Below the pieces are notes generated by a model. That model was not told the DNA's origin. It did not search any database and was given only the letters and a program-made list of their open reading frames with translations. The position numbers and the translations under genes are program-made. DNA of 64,000 nucleotides. Source: Clostridia bacterium. GTDB lineage: Bacteria; Bacillota; Clostridia; Christensenellales; Aristaeellaceae. The stretch spans positions 1-64,000 of the forward strand of contig JAFXCE010000129.1 of assembly GCA_017521565.1 (NCBI GenBank), written 5' to 3'. The stretch's first letter is position 1, and each line of letters begins with the position of its first letter. This document shows positions 16,642 through 25,139 of the stretch, in pieces.

Positions 16642-18376
16642 ATACAGCAAGCCGCTCGCGCTCCTCAGCGCGCTGCTCCTTCTGTTTGCCGCGCCCTACC
16701 TCACACCCGAAAACCCGGACAGCGCCATCTTCCGCCGCGGTGCGCTCGGCACGCTCGTCGTTTTGGCCTGCTATTTCCCTGCATCCCTCGCGCTAAGCAA
16801 ACACACCCTGCGCCAGCTGGTCTATGGCCTGGCTTTTGCGCTGTTTTTTTCCGCTGCCTTAGGCATAGGCAGCGAACTGCACATCTACGAAAAGCTTCTC
16901 CCCGGGACGGGCAGCATGCTCCGCCGCCTCGCGGTTCCGTTTATGGCCGCGCCGCTGCTGGGTACGCTGTTTTCCTATGGCTTTGCCTTTGATTCTACGC
17001 TCCTCGCTGCCAAAAAGCATGCACCGTGGCTTGCCTTTTTCCTTCTGTTTTCCTTCTGTTATGGGCTTGTCCTTCTGGCTTTTTATCCCGGTATCATCAA
17101 CTACGACTTTACGAGCGAATACCATCAGTTCATGACCGGCGTCTATGAGGCTAAGCATCCGGTATTCCATACCATCCTCAGCGGCGCGCTGTATCAGCTG
17201 GGCATCCTGCTCTTCGGCTCGCAGACCGCAGGCGCGGCGACATACAGCGTCGTGCAGATCGTCCTCCTTGCCGCTATGTATGCCACCGCATTCCGCTTCA
17301 TTGCGCGCCGCATTCCCGGCTTCGCGACGCTGATCCTCGCGCTGCTTGTCGCGCTGCTCCCCTTCCAGGGCATTCTTGCCATTTCCACCATCAAGGACGC
17401 TCTTTTCACAGGGCTATGCGTCCTGCTGTGCGTCCAGCTCTGGTCCATCGCGGAGGATGCGGATGCTTTCTTCTCCTCGAAACTGCAGATGCTGGGCTTC
17501 TTGATGATCTGCCTGTTCATGGCGCTGCTGCGCCACAACGGCATCTTCGCCTATCTGCCCGCGTTCGTCGCGCTCATCGCGCTCGGCCGCAGCCATCGCC
17601 GCCGCGCGCTGATGCTCTCCGTCGTCACGGTGGCGCTGTGTATTCTCCTCCCGCGGGGGCTTGAGGCCGCCGTAGATGCGCAGGAATCCCCCAGCTCCGA
17701 ACTGATGAGCATCCCCTGCCAGCAGCTCATGCGCGCAGCGGAATACGGCGACGTCAGCGAAGAGGAGTATGCGCAGATCAATGCATGGTTTGCCAACATC
17801 ACATATCGTTACCGTCCGCATTACGCCGATACGGCCAAAGGCAATCTGGACATGGAGCGCTACAACGCGAATCCATCCGAGTTCTGGGCAATGTACTTCA
17901 AATTCGCCAAGCGCAATCCCACGGTGTATATTGAAGCCTTTCTGGAGAACTGCGCGGGCATCTGGTATCCGGACGACATCAGCCACGCGCATACGATGGA
18001 CAGCGAGCACTGGGATCCCGTCTATCTGAAGACAGGCAACATCCTCCCGGATGAGCTCAGCGACGTGCAGGCGCACAGCTACCTGCCTTGGCTCAAAACG
18101 CTGCTCTTCGGCTCCACACATCACGCGCGTCACGAACAGTATCCGCTGTTTTCTCTCATGATGCGTCCCGCCTTCTACGTGTATCTTCTCCTGTTTTCTA
18201 TCCTGTATCTCTTCTGCAGGAAGGAAAAGAGGTGGGCGCTGTGCCTGCTGCCCATCTGCGGCATTGCGGTTTCCCTGCTGTTCTCGGCCTGCATTCTGGT
18301 TCGCTACGGTTATCCGATCATGACCGCCGCGCCGATCATGTTCTCCCTCATATTCTTTGCTGGTCGAAAAGCATAA
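16619..18376 (+). CDS. Polytopic membrane protein, DUF6020-like (paralogue 2)
   Basis: A 585-residue paralogue of the preceding protein, sharing the order of segments: an N-terminal LTPENPDSAIFRRG-type motif, IINYDFTSEYHQ, STIKDALFT, LLRHNG, a YxPDDISHA region near residue 450 and C-terminal membrane helices. It starts inside the upstream gene (23-bp overlap), with AAGGAAGG before ATG 16619. The pair is a tandem duplication kept as an operon, which suggests a heterodimer or two acceptor specificities. Function is unknown. Confidence 0.75.
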   Translation: MLLTFMRKYSKPLALLSALLLLFAAPYLTPENPDSAIFRRGALGTLVVLACYFPASLALSKHTLRQLVYGLAFALFFSAALGIGSELHIYEKLLPGTGSMLRRLAVPFMAAPLLGTLFSYGFAFDSTLLAAKKHAPWLAFFLLFSFCYGLVLLAFYPGIINYDFTSEYHQFMTGVYEAKHPVFHTILSGALYQLGILLFGSQTAGAATYSVVQIVLLAAMYATAFRFIARRIPGFATLILALLVALLPFQGILAISTIKDALFTGLCVLLCVQLWSIAEDADAFFSSKLQMLGFLMICLFMALLRHNGIFAYLPAFVALIALGRSHRRRALMLSVVTVALCILLPRGLEAAVDAQESPSSELMSIPCQQLMRAAEYGDVSEEEYAQINAWFANITYRYRPHYADTAKGNLDMERYNANPSEFWAMYFKFAKRNPTVYIEAFLENCAGIWYPDDISHAHTMDSEHWDPVYLKTGNILPDELSDVQAHSYLPWLKTLLFGSTHHARHEQYPLFSLMMRPAFYVYLLLFSILYLFCRKEKRWALCLLPICGIAVSLLFSACILVRYGYPIMTAAPIMFSLIFFAGRKA

Positions 18377-18396
18377 TACTCTTTCCATTTTTGCAT

Positions 18397-18425
18397 GCCT
18401 CTTCCTTGCGAAGAGGCTTTTTTCT
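18397..18425 (+). terminator. Intrinsic terminator
   Basis: Hairpin gcctctt/aagaggc (18397-18403/18411-18417) followed by six T. It ends the membrane-protein pair. Confidence 0.9.
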
Positions 18426-18444
18426 TTCCTTTTTAGCTTGGCAA

Positions 18445-18473
18445 TTGACAAAAATGAATATTTGATTTATACT
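18445..18473 (+). promoter_or_regulatory. Strong promoter for the AbgB-like gene
   Basis: Perfect TTGACA (18445-18450), 17-bp spacer and TATACT (18468-18473). The word caattg occurs on both sides of the promoter (near 18442 and 18478), which could be an operator pair. Confidence 0.85.
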
Positions 18474-18526
18474 AATTGCAATTGCTCCGTTTTGGCATAG
18501 AAAAACACCAGAGAGGATGCAGCTTT

Positions 18527-19969
18527 ATGAAGGATGAACGCATTTTTCATGCCGTGTGCGCCAGCGTAGACGCGCACGCAGAAACATATACTACTGCCAG
18601 CGACGCCATCTGGGATCATCCTGAGGTCAACTTCCATGAGGATTATTCCGCCGGCGTCATCCGTGATCTGCTGCGCGAAAATGGCTTCGCAGTCACCGAT
18701 CGCCTCGGCGGCATGCCCAACGCTTTCCGCGCAGAATACGGCAGCGGAAAACCGGCGATTGCGTATCTCGGCGAATTTGACGCGCTCTCCGCGCTCAGCC
18801 AGAAAGCCTTCTGCGCGCAGAAGGAGCCCCTTTCGAAGGGCGAGCCGGGCCACGGCTGCGGACACAACCTGCTGGGCGTCGGCGCGCTGGGCGCTGCCAT
18901 CGCCGTCAAAGAGATGATTGCGCGCGGCGAGCTTTCCGGTACGGTTGTGTATTTCGGCACACCGGCGGAAGAGACCGGCAGCGCCAAAACCTTCCTTGCA
19001 AGAGACGGATACTTTGACGGCATCGACGCCATGCTTACCTGGCATCCGTGGGATTACAACGGCATCTGGCCGGGCAGCTCGCTGGCCAATGTCAAAATGA
19101 TTTTCCGCTTCAGGGGGCAGAGCGCCCACGCCGCCGGCAGCCCGGAGCTGGGCCGCAGCGCGCTCGATGCGCTGGAGCTGATGAACGTCGGCGTCCAGTT
19201 CCTGCGCGAGCATGTGCCGGACGACACCCGCATTCATTACGCGATCACAGACGCCGGCGGCGCGTCCCCCAACGTCGTGCAGGCCAGCGCCGAGGCGGTC
19301 TATCTCGTTCGCTCGCCGCGCCTTGCCGATCTTGAAGGCATCAAGCAGCGCGTGATCGACTGCGCGCGCGGCGCGGCGATCATGACGGGCACAGCGATGG
19401 ACATGGAGTTTGTCAAAGGCTGCTCCAACATCCTGCCCAACACCACGATGGAGGAAATGCTCGTTGCCAATATGCACGCGCTCGGCGCACCGCAATACAA
19501 CGAAGAAGAGCTCGCACTCGCCAAATCCTTGCATGACGCACTTGAATCCCCGGAGCGAACGCTTGCCAAGATTTCCCGTCTCTGCAGCGCAAAGGTGCGC
19601 AGCGAGGTGCTCGCCCATCAGGGTGAGGCGATGTATGCTTTCATCGCGCCGCACACACCGACGGACTCCCCGCTGATCACGGTGTCCACCGACGCAGGCG
19701 ACGCCAGCTGGTGCGCACCGACAAGCCAGATCTCCGCTGCAGCATGGGCTGCAGATACGCCCGCGCATACATGGCAGGCCGTTTCCATCGGCAAAAGCTC
19801 CATCGCCCACAAGGCGATGCTCTTCGCCGCCAAGGTCATCGGCATGACCGGCGCGCAGCTGATGGCGGACAGCGAAAAGCTCGCGGAGGCTTCTGCGGAA
19901 TTCTCCGCCAGAACAGCCGCCTCGCCCTATATCTGCCCGATTCCCAAGGAGATTTCGCCCAAGTACTGA
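18527..19969 (+). CDS. Amidohydrolase, AbgB-like (M20D peptidase)
   Basis: A 480-residue M20D amidohydrolase most like AbgB, the catalytic subunit for p-aminobenzoyl-glutamate hydrolysis. Metal-binding motifs include GHGCGHNLLG, TPAEETGS, WHPWDYN and the C-terminal SSIAHKAM. Specificity for folate breakdown products is inferred from the family; other acyl-amino acids are possible. ATG 18527 has GAGAGGA upstream. No AbgA or AbgT partner is adjacent. Confidence 0.8.
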   Translation: MKDERIFHAVCASVDAHAETYTTASDAIWDHPEVNFHEDYSAGVIRDLLRENGFAVTDRLGGMPNAFRAEYGSGKPAIAYLGEFDALSALSQKAFCAQKEPLSKGEPGHGCGHNLLGVGALGAAIAVKEMIARGELSGTVVYFGTPAEETGSAKTFLARDGYFDGIDAMLTWHPWDYNGIWPGSSLANVKMIFRFRGQSAHAAGSPELGRSALDALELMNVGVQFLREHVPDDTRIHYAITDAGGASPNVVQASAEAVYLVRSPRLADLEGIKQRVIDCARGAAIMTGTAMDMEFVKGCSNILPNTTMEEMLVANMHALGAPQYNEEELALAKSLHDALESPERTLAKISRLCSAKVRSEVLAHQGEAMYAFIAPHTPTDSPLITVSTDAGDASWCAPTSQISAAAWAADTPAHTWQAVSIGKSSIAHKAMLFAAKVIGMTGAQLMADSEKLAEASAEFSARTAASPYICPIPKEISPKY

Positions 19970-19992
19970 CGCGGTCTTTCGGGAATTACAAA

Positions 19993-20043
19993 TGCATTTT
20001 TATGCAAATATTATTGCATATTTATGCGCAATCGTGGTATAAT
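19993..20043 (+). promoter_or_regulatory. arg operon promoter with double ARG box
   Basis: Two palindromes of the ArgR consensus TGMAT-N4-ATKCA are present: tgcatttttatgca (19993-20006, perfect) and tgcatatttatgcg (20015-20028, one mismatch), with centres 22 bp apart, close to the classic ARG-box pair spacing. The second overlaps the -35 region (TTGCAT, 20014-20019); TATAAT is at 20038-20043. An arginine-bound ArgR hexamer would repress argBCD here. Confidence 0.85.
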
Positions 20044-20105
20044 CGGGGGCACATACTTCATTTTTATTCTCAATCCTATTCACATGCAGAAAGAAGGAAT
20101 ATTCC

Positions 20106-21026
20106 ATGACCAACCATCAAAGCATCGATCAGATCGACATGGGATTCATCAATAAAGCAAATATCCTCATTGAGGCGCTCCCCTATATCCAGCGCCTCTG
20201 GGGCAAGACCGTCGTCATCAAATACGGCGGCAACGCGATGAAAAACGAAGATCTGACACACAAGATCCTCGAAGACGTCACGCTGCTTAAGTATGTCGGC
20301 ATCAATCCGATTCTCGTACATGGCGGCGGCCCGGAGATCAACACCATGCTGAGGCGCGTCGGCGTGGAGAGTTCCTTCCACAATGGTCTGCGCATCACCG
20401 ACGACGCGACGATGGAAATCGTGCAGATGGTGCTCGCCGGCAAGCTGAACAAAAATATCGCCTCCGACATCGGCCGCCTGGGCGGCAAGGCCATCGGTCT
20501 GTGCGGCAAGGACGCCGAGCTGATCAAGGTAAAAAAGAAGCCGCCGCTTGCCGACGGCGTAGATCTTGGCCACGTAGGCGACATCGTCTCCATCAATACC
20601 AAGCTGCTCAATAGCCTCTGCGCGGATGAATACATCCCGGTCATCTCCTCCGTCGGCACGGACGAGAACGGCCAGAGCTACAACATCAACGCCGACACCG
20701 CCGCCGCCGCCGTGGCGACTGCGCTCAAGGCGGAAAAGCTGATCTTCCTGACGGATATCGACGGCGTGCGCAGCGATCCTGAGGATCCGGCGTCCCTCTT
20801 CGCCGTGCTTTCCACGGAGCAGTCCATGAATCTGATCGCGGACGGCACAATCTCCGGCGGCATGATCCCCAAGGTCACCGCCTGTGTGGATGCGATCGAA
20901 AAGGGCGTAAAGCGCGTGCACATTATCAACGGCACGATTCCGCATCCGATCCTTCTGGAAATCTTCACAGATAAAGGTATCGGAACCATGTTTGAAAAAG
21001 CAATCGAATCGCCAAAGGAGGCTTAA
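20106..21026 (+). CDS. argB: N-acetylglutamate kinase
   Basis: A 306-residue ArgB, which phosphorylates N-acetyl-L-glutamate. KYGGNAM, VHGGGPEIN, the LTDIDGV segment and GGMIPKV are all family signatures. The N-terminal extension of about 28 residues (FINKANILIEALPYI) is of the type seen in arginine-inhibited hexameric kinases, so feedback inhibition is likely. It is first in the argB-argC-argD operon, 3 bp from argC. Confidence 0.95.
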   Translation: MTNHQSIDQIDMGFINKANILIEALPYIQRLWGKTVVIKYGGNAMKNEDLTHKILEDVTLLKYVGINPILVHGGGPEINTMLRRVGVESSFHNGLRITDDATMEIVQMVLAGKLNKNIASDIGRLGGKAIGLCGKDAELIKVKKKPPLADGVDLGHVGDIVSINTKLLNSLCADEYIPVISSVGTDENGQSYNINADTAAAAVATALKAEKLIFLTDIDGVRSDPEDPASLFAVLSTEQSMNLIADGTISGGMIPKVTACVDAIEKGVKRVHIINGTIPHPILLEIFTDKGIGTMFEKAIESPKEA

Positions 21027-21029
21027 TCT

Positions 21030-21980
21030 ATGGCTAAGCCCAAGATTTATATTGACGGACAGGAAGGCACGACAGGCCTTCGCATCTTTGAGCGTTTTGC
21101 CGGACGCAGCGACATCGAGATCCTCTCCATCGATCCGGCTCTGCGCAAGGACGCGGATGAGCGCAAAAAGCTGATCAACGCTTCCGACATCACGTTCCTC
21201 TGCCTGCCGGATGCGGCGGCGAAGGAAGCCGTTTCCTTCGTGGAAAACGAGAATGTCCGCATCATCGACGCATCGACCGCGCACCGCGTCAACCCCGACT
21301 GGGCCTATGGTTTCCCGGAGCTGTCCGCCGCGCATCGAGCGGCCATTGCGGCCGGCAAGCGCATCGCCAACCCGGGCTGCCACGCAACCGGTTTCGTATC
21401 CCTCGTCTATCCGCTCGTCGCCGCGGGCGTCCTGCCCAAGGAAAGCGCCGTCCCCTGCTTCTCGCTGACCGGCTACAGCGGCGGCGGCAAGAAGATGATC
21501 GCGCAATACGGCGACGAAAACCGCGACGCCGCGCTCGATTCCCCACGCATTTATGGCCTGACGCACAGCCACAAGCATCTGCCTGAAATGCAGCAGGTCT
21601 GCGGCCTTGATCACGCGCCGCTCTTCAGCCCGATCGTTGCGGATTATTATGCCGGCATGCTCGTGTCCGTCCCGCTGATGGCGGAGCAGCTGAAGAATGT
21701 TTCCTCCCTTGCGCAGCTTCACGAATGCTACGCCGACGCCTATGCCGGACAGAAGATGGTCAAGGTCATGCCGCTTTCCGCGCAGGCGGACGTGGGCGGT
21801 TTCCTCGCCTCCAACGGCTGCGCCGGCTGGGATGGCCTTGAAATCTACGTCACCGGCAACGACGAGCGCATGATGGTCTGTGCCCGGTTTGATAACCTGG
21901 GCAAGGGCGCTTCCGGCGCTGCTGTGCAGTCCATGAACATCATGCTCGGCTGCGACGAAGCCACCGGCCTCAACCTCTGA
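21030..21980 (+). CDS. argC: N-acetyl-gamma-glutamyl-phosphate reductase, type 2
   Basis: A 316-residue reductase that makes N-acetylglutamate semialdehyde. The N-terminal loop is YIDGQEGTTGLRI, not the GATGYxG form, and the catalytic Cys is C117 in NPGCHATG. The short length and this loop define the type 2 ArgC subfamily; most clostridia I know carry the longer type 1 next to argJ. GGAGG lies upstream of ATG 21030. Confidence 0.92.
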   Translation: MAKPKIYIDGQEGTTGLRIFERFAGRSDIEILSIDPALRKDADERKKLINASDITFLCLPDAAAKEAVSFVENENVRIIDASTAHRVNPDWAYGFPELSAAHRAAIAAGKRIANPGCHATGFVSLVYPLVAAGVLPKESAVPCFSLTGYSGGGKKMIAQYGDENRDAALDSPRIYGLTHSHKHLPEMQQVCGLDHAPLFSPIVADYYAGMLVSVPLMAEQLKNVSSLAQLHECYADAYAGQKMVKVMPLSAQADVGGFLASNGCAGWDGLEIYVTGNDERMMVCARFDNLGKGASGAAVQSMNIMLGCDEATGLNL

Positions 21981-22014
21981 TGCCCCCTCTTCACTCCGCC
22001 CGCTGCAAAGCGGT

Positions 22015-22070
22015 CATGGGGTGCAGGGGCAATGTCCCTGCCAGGGGCATGGGGACAGCGTCCCCATATG
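22015..22070. repeat. Dispersed hairpin repeat, copy B
   Basis: It holds two adjacent hairpins: gcaggg/ccctgc (22023-22028/22036-22041) and atggggac/gtccccat (22049-22056/22060-22067). It aligns with 6894-6945. Located between argC and argD, it could cap or stabilise the argBC part of the message. Confidence 0.55.
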
Positions 22071-22106
22071 TTCCCCTTTATCATTATCTACGGAGGTCCC
22101 TTTCCT

Positions 22107-23297
22107 ATGAACCTTTCCGATATCAAATCTCTCGACAGCCAGTATTTCCTGCAGGTGTTCGGCGAGCGCGCCCCGGTGTGTTTCGTGCGCGGCGAGGGCG
22201 CCACGCTCTACGATCAGGACGGCAAAGCTTACACTGATCTCTTCGCCGGCATCGCAGTGAACTCCCTGGGCTACAACCATCCGGCGGTCACCGATGCAAT
22301 CATCGCGCAGGCAAAGGCCGGTGTGCTGCATACGTCCAACATCTACTACGTTGAGCCGCAGGCACAGCTGGCCGAGCTGCTTTGCAAGCACACCTTTGCC
22401 GACCGCGTTTTCTTCTCCAACTCCGGCGCGGAAGCCAACGAAGGCGCCATGAAGCTCGCCTGCAAGTATTTCTATGCGCAGGGAAGCAAGCGCCATAAGA
22501 TCATCTCCGCCGATCATTCCTTCCACGGCCGCACGCTGGCAACCGTCGCCGCGACTGGCCATGATTATTATCAGGAGCCGTTCCGCGCGCTGCTGCCCAA
22601 GGGCTTTACGCAGGTGCCCTACAACGACCTTGACGCGCTCAAGACCGCCATCGACGATGAAACTGCCGCCATCATGCTTGAACCCATGCAGGGTGAGGGC
22701 GGCGTGACCCCGGGCAATGGCGAATACCTCAAGGCAGTGCGTGCGCTGTGCGATGCGCATGGCATTCTGCTGATCTTTGACGAGGTTCAAACCGGCGTAT
22801 GCCGCACAGGCTCGCTGTACTGCTATCAGCAATACGATGTGATCCCCGACATCATGACCAGCGCCAAGGGCCTTGGCTGCGGCTTCCCGATCGGCGCCGT
22901 GCTCGCCAGCGAGAAGGTCGCATCGAAGATTTCCAAGGGAGACCACGGTTCCACCTTCGGCGGCAACACGTTCGCCTGCGCCGTTTCGCTCTCCGCGATG
23001 CGCTATATGATCGACAACGATTTTTCCGCCGTCGCAAAGGAAAAGGGCGCGTATCTGATGAACGCGCTCAAGGCGATTGACAGCAGCAAGATCCTCGAGG
23101 TTCGCGGCATGGGTATGCTCATTGGCATCCAGCTGCCGGCGGATTTCCCGGCCGGCGCGCTGATGGGCAAGCTGCTTAAGCGCGGCTTCGTCGCCGGCAC
23201 AGCTTCCGGCAACGTGCTGCGCCTTGCGCCGCCGCTGATCCTCTCCTATGAAGAGATGGACGCCTTCGTTGCCGCGCTCAAGGCTGAGCTTGAATAA
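22107..23297 (+). CDS. argD: Acetylornithine aminotransferase
   Basis: A 396-residue class III PLP aminotransferase converting N-acetylglutamate semialdehyde to N-acetylornithine. PLP lysine is K254 in TSAKGLGCGFPIGA; FSNSGAEANEGAMK and FDEVQTG are family motifs. ATG 22107 is chosen because CGGAGGT lies correctly upstream; an upstream in-frame ATG (22032) lies in the repeat and lacks a ribosome site. Third gene of the arg operon, 126 bp after argC. Confidence 0.93.
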   Translation: MNLSDIKSLDSQYFLQVFGERAPVCFVRGEGATLYDQDGKAYTDLFAGIAVNSLGYNHPAVTDAIIAQAKAGVLHTSNIYYVEPQAQLAELLCKHTFADRVFFSNSGAEANEGAMKLACKYFYAQGSKRHKIISADHSFHGRTLATVAATGHDYYQEPFRALLPKGFTQVPYNDLDALKTAIDDETAAIMLEPMQGEGGVTPGNGEYLKAVRALCDAHGILLIFDEVQTGVCRTGSLYCYQQYDVIPDIMTSAKGLGCGFPIGAVLASEKVASKISKGDHGSTFGGNTFACAVSLSAMRYMIDNDFSAVAKEKGAYLMNALKAIDSSKILEVRGMGMLIGIQLPADFPAGALMGKLLKRGFVAGTASGNVLRLAPPLILSYEEMDAFVAALKAELE

Positions 23298-23308
23298 CCG
23301 CATCATAA

Positions 23309-23342
23309 AAGGGATGACCACTTAGGTCATCCCTTGTTTTTT
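23309..23342 (+). terminator. arg operon terminator
   Basis: Stem aagggatgacc/ggtcatccctt (23309-23319/23325-23335) followed by gtttttt. It may also serve the minus-strand lipoprotein gene in the other direction, with a weaker T-run. Confidence 0.9.
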
Positions 23343-23349
23343 GGCTTCG

Positions 23350-23745
23350 TTACATCAGATCGTCCGTCCGCACGCCCTCGCCCATACGCTTGAGCTCGTA
23401 GCTGCCATCCGCCTGCTTCTCATAGTCAAATCCATAGCTGCCGCTTTTGCCGTCGCGCTTGAATTCGACAACGCAGATCACGCGCTCATCGCCGCCGTTT
23501 TTGGACGCCACGCGCGTGTTGGTGATCTCCGCATCCGGTACGCCCTCGGTGAATGTCTTGGTCGCCATCTCGCGCACGGTGATCACAAAGCCCCAGTCGC
23601 CAGCCGTGCTTCCCGCCTTCGGCGTATCCAGCTGGGCGGCCTCAATCTCATCGCCGATCTTGCCCAGCGCTTCCTGCATGGTGCTGCAGCCCGTCAGCGC
23701 AAACAGCGCCGCGAACAGCATCATGCACAATATTGCCTTTTTCAT
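23350..23745 (-). CDS. Small lipoprotein of unknown function
   Basis: A 131-residue protein with a signal peptide ending in lipobox LTGC (Cys20), so it should be lipid-anchored outside the membrane. The mature part is about 110 residues of mixed alpha/beta with VVEFKRDGKSGSYGFDYE near the C-terminus. I recognise no enzyme motif. AAGGAGA precedes ATG 23745, 12 bp after the MocR stop, so it is the last gene of the 29754-23350 operon. Confidence 0.75.
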   Translation of the reverse strand: MKKAILCMMLFAALFALTGCSTMQEALGKIGDEIEAAQLDTPKAGSTAGDWGFVITVREMATKTFTEGVPDAEITNTRVASKNGGDERVICVVEFKRDGKSGSYGFDYEKQADGSYELKRMGEGVRTDDLM

Positions 23746-23757
23746 GGATCATTCTCC

Positions 23758-25113
23758 TTAAAACCACGCCTTTTTCAGCGCCTTCAGTCCTTCTTCGATC
23801 GCGCATTCATCCATGCCCGCAAATCCGAGCAGCACAACGCGTTCGCTCTCTGCGCCCGTCTGCATCACGCCGTGATCCGCAAGGCGCGTCAGCTTTACGC
23901 CGGCATGCGCCGCCAGCGGCACAAGCTCCTGCGCAGGCGTCTTGCCGCCCACATTCAGCAGCGCATAGAGCCCCGCTTCGCATGGCGCAACCTCACCAAG
24001 CCCCAGCGTCTGCACCACCCTCTCAAGTGCCAGCAGCCTGCTGCGGTAGATCACGCGCATCCGCGCGACATGCCGTTCCAGATAGCCGCCGCCGATGAAT
24101 TTACGCAGCGTTTCCTGCTCAAAGCCCGGCACGGTGCACGCCGCATGCAGCGCGCGATAGCGGTCAATGAGCGCATCCGGCAGCGCCATAAAGCTCAGGC
24201 GCAGGCCGGGCGCCAGTGTCCGGGCAAATGTATTCATATAGATGACCTGCCCGCCTTGATCCAGCGCACGCAGCGCAGGCACGCTCACGCCAGAAAAGCG
24301 GAATTCACTGTCATAATCATCCTCAAGGATATAGCCGCCCGTCTCCGTCGCCCAGCGCAGCAGCGCCGTACGCTGGCTCATGCTCATCTCGCCGCCCAGT
24401 GGGAACTGATGCGACGGCGTGACATAGGCAGCGCCCGCGCCGCTGGTATACAGCGCGCGCACGTCGATTGCGCCATCCAGAAGCGGCGTCGGCGCAATGC
24501 GCGCACCGCTCGCCACGAGAATCCTGCGCACACGCGAATATCCCGGATCCTCAACAGCAAAGAGCTTGTCCCGCCCCAGCAGAGAGGCCAGCGCCGTCAC
24601 CAGCACCTCCGTGCCCGCGCCAAGCACAATGCTCTCCGGCGAAACATCGATGCCGCGCAGGCTGTGCATCATGGCCGCAATCTCATGCCTGAGGCCGCTG
24701 GACCCCTGCGGATCGCCGGACAGCAGCAGCGCCGTGTTCTGTTCGCTGAGAACCTCGCGCATCAGCCGCGCCCACGTCGCATAGGGGAAGTGCTCCGCGT
24801 CCGCCGCGCCGGTGGAAAAGTCCCATCGGACAGGCGTCTGCTGCAGCGGGACCGCTACGCTCCCTCCCGGCAGCGCCTGCGCCACATACATGCCGCTGCG
24901 CGGCCTGCTCTCGCAGTATCCCTCGCTGACCAGCCTGCCATATGCCGCCTCAATGGTCGCCGTGCTCACGCGCAGATGCTCGGCAAGCTGCCGCTTGGAG
25001 GGCATCCTTGCGCCCGGCGCCATCCGTCCGCCGGCAATCTCATCCCGCAGGGCGAGATAGAGCTGATCGGTCAGCGTCGTTTTGCTTTTGCTGTCCAGTG
25101 TGCATGTAAACAT
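23758..25113 (-). CDS. MocR/PdxR-type regulator lacking the PLP lysine
   Basis: A 451-residue fusion of a GntR winged-helix domain (residues about 1-75, PSKRQLAEHLRVSTATIEAAY) with a fold-type I aminotransferase domain. Most PLP-site motifs are kept: TPSHQFPLG, EDDYDSEFR and LAPGLRLSF. The segment usually GTFSK, whose Lys forms the Schiff base, reads NTFAR: residue 298 is Arg (codon CGG, complement of 24220-24222). It therefore cannot bind PLP covalently in the usual way and may sense a different ligand. It lies 26 bp after the TetM-like gene. Confidence 0.88.
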   Translation of the reverse strand: MFTCTLDSKSKTTLTDQLYLALRDEIAGGRMAPGARMPSKRQLAEHLRVSTATIEAAYGRLVSEGYCESRPRSGMYVAQALPGGSVAVPLQQTPVRWDFSTGAADAEHFPYATWARLMREVLSEQNTALLLSGDPQGSSGLRHEIAAMMHSLRGIDVSPESIVLGAGTEVLVTALASLLGRDKLFAVEDPGYSRVRRILVASGARIAPTPLLDGAIDVRALYTSGAGAAYVTPSHQFPLGGEMSMSQRTALLRWATETGGYILEDDYDSEFRFSGVSVPALRALDQGGQVIYMNTFARTLAPGLRLSFMALPDALIDRYRALHAACTVPGFEQETLRKFIGGGYLERHVARMRVIYRSRLLALERVVQTLGLGEVAPCEAGLYALLNVGGKTPAQELVPLAAHAGVKLTRLADHGVMQTGAESERVVLLGFAGMDECAIEEGLKALKKAWF

Positions 25114-25139
25114 GGGTCATCCTCATCCGGGGCTCCGCC

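Noticed and set aside
22032-22106. N-terminal extension of ArgD
   Set aside because: The extra 25 codons come from the hairpin repeat and lack a ribosome site; the ATG at 22107 has CGGAGGT.
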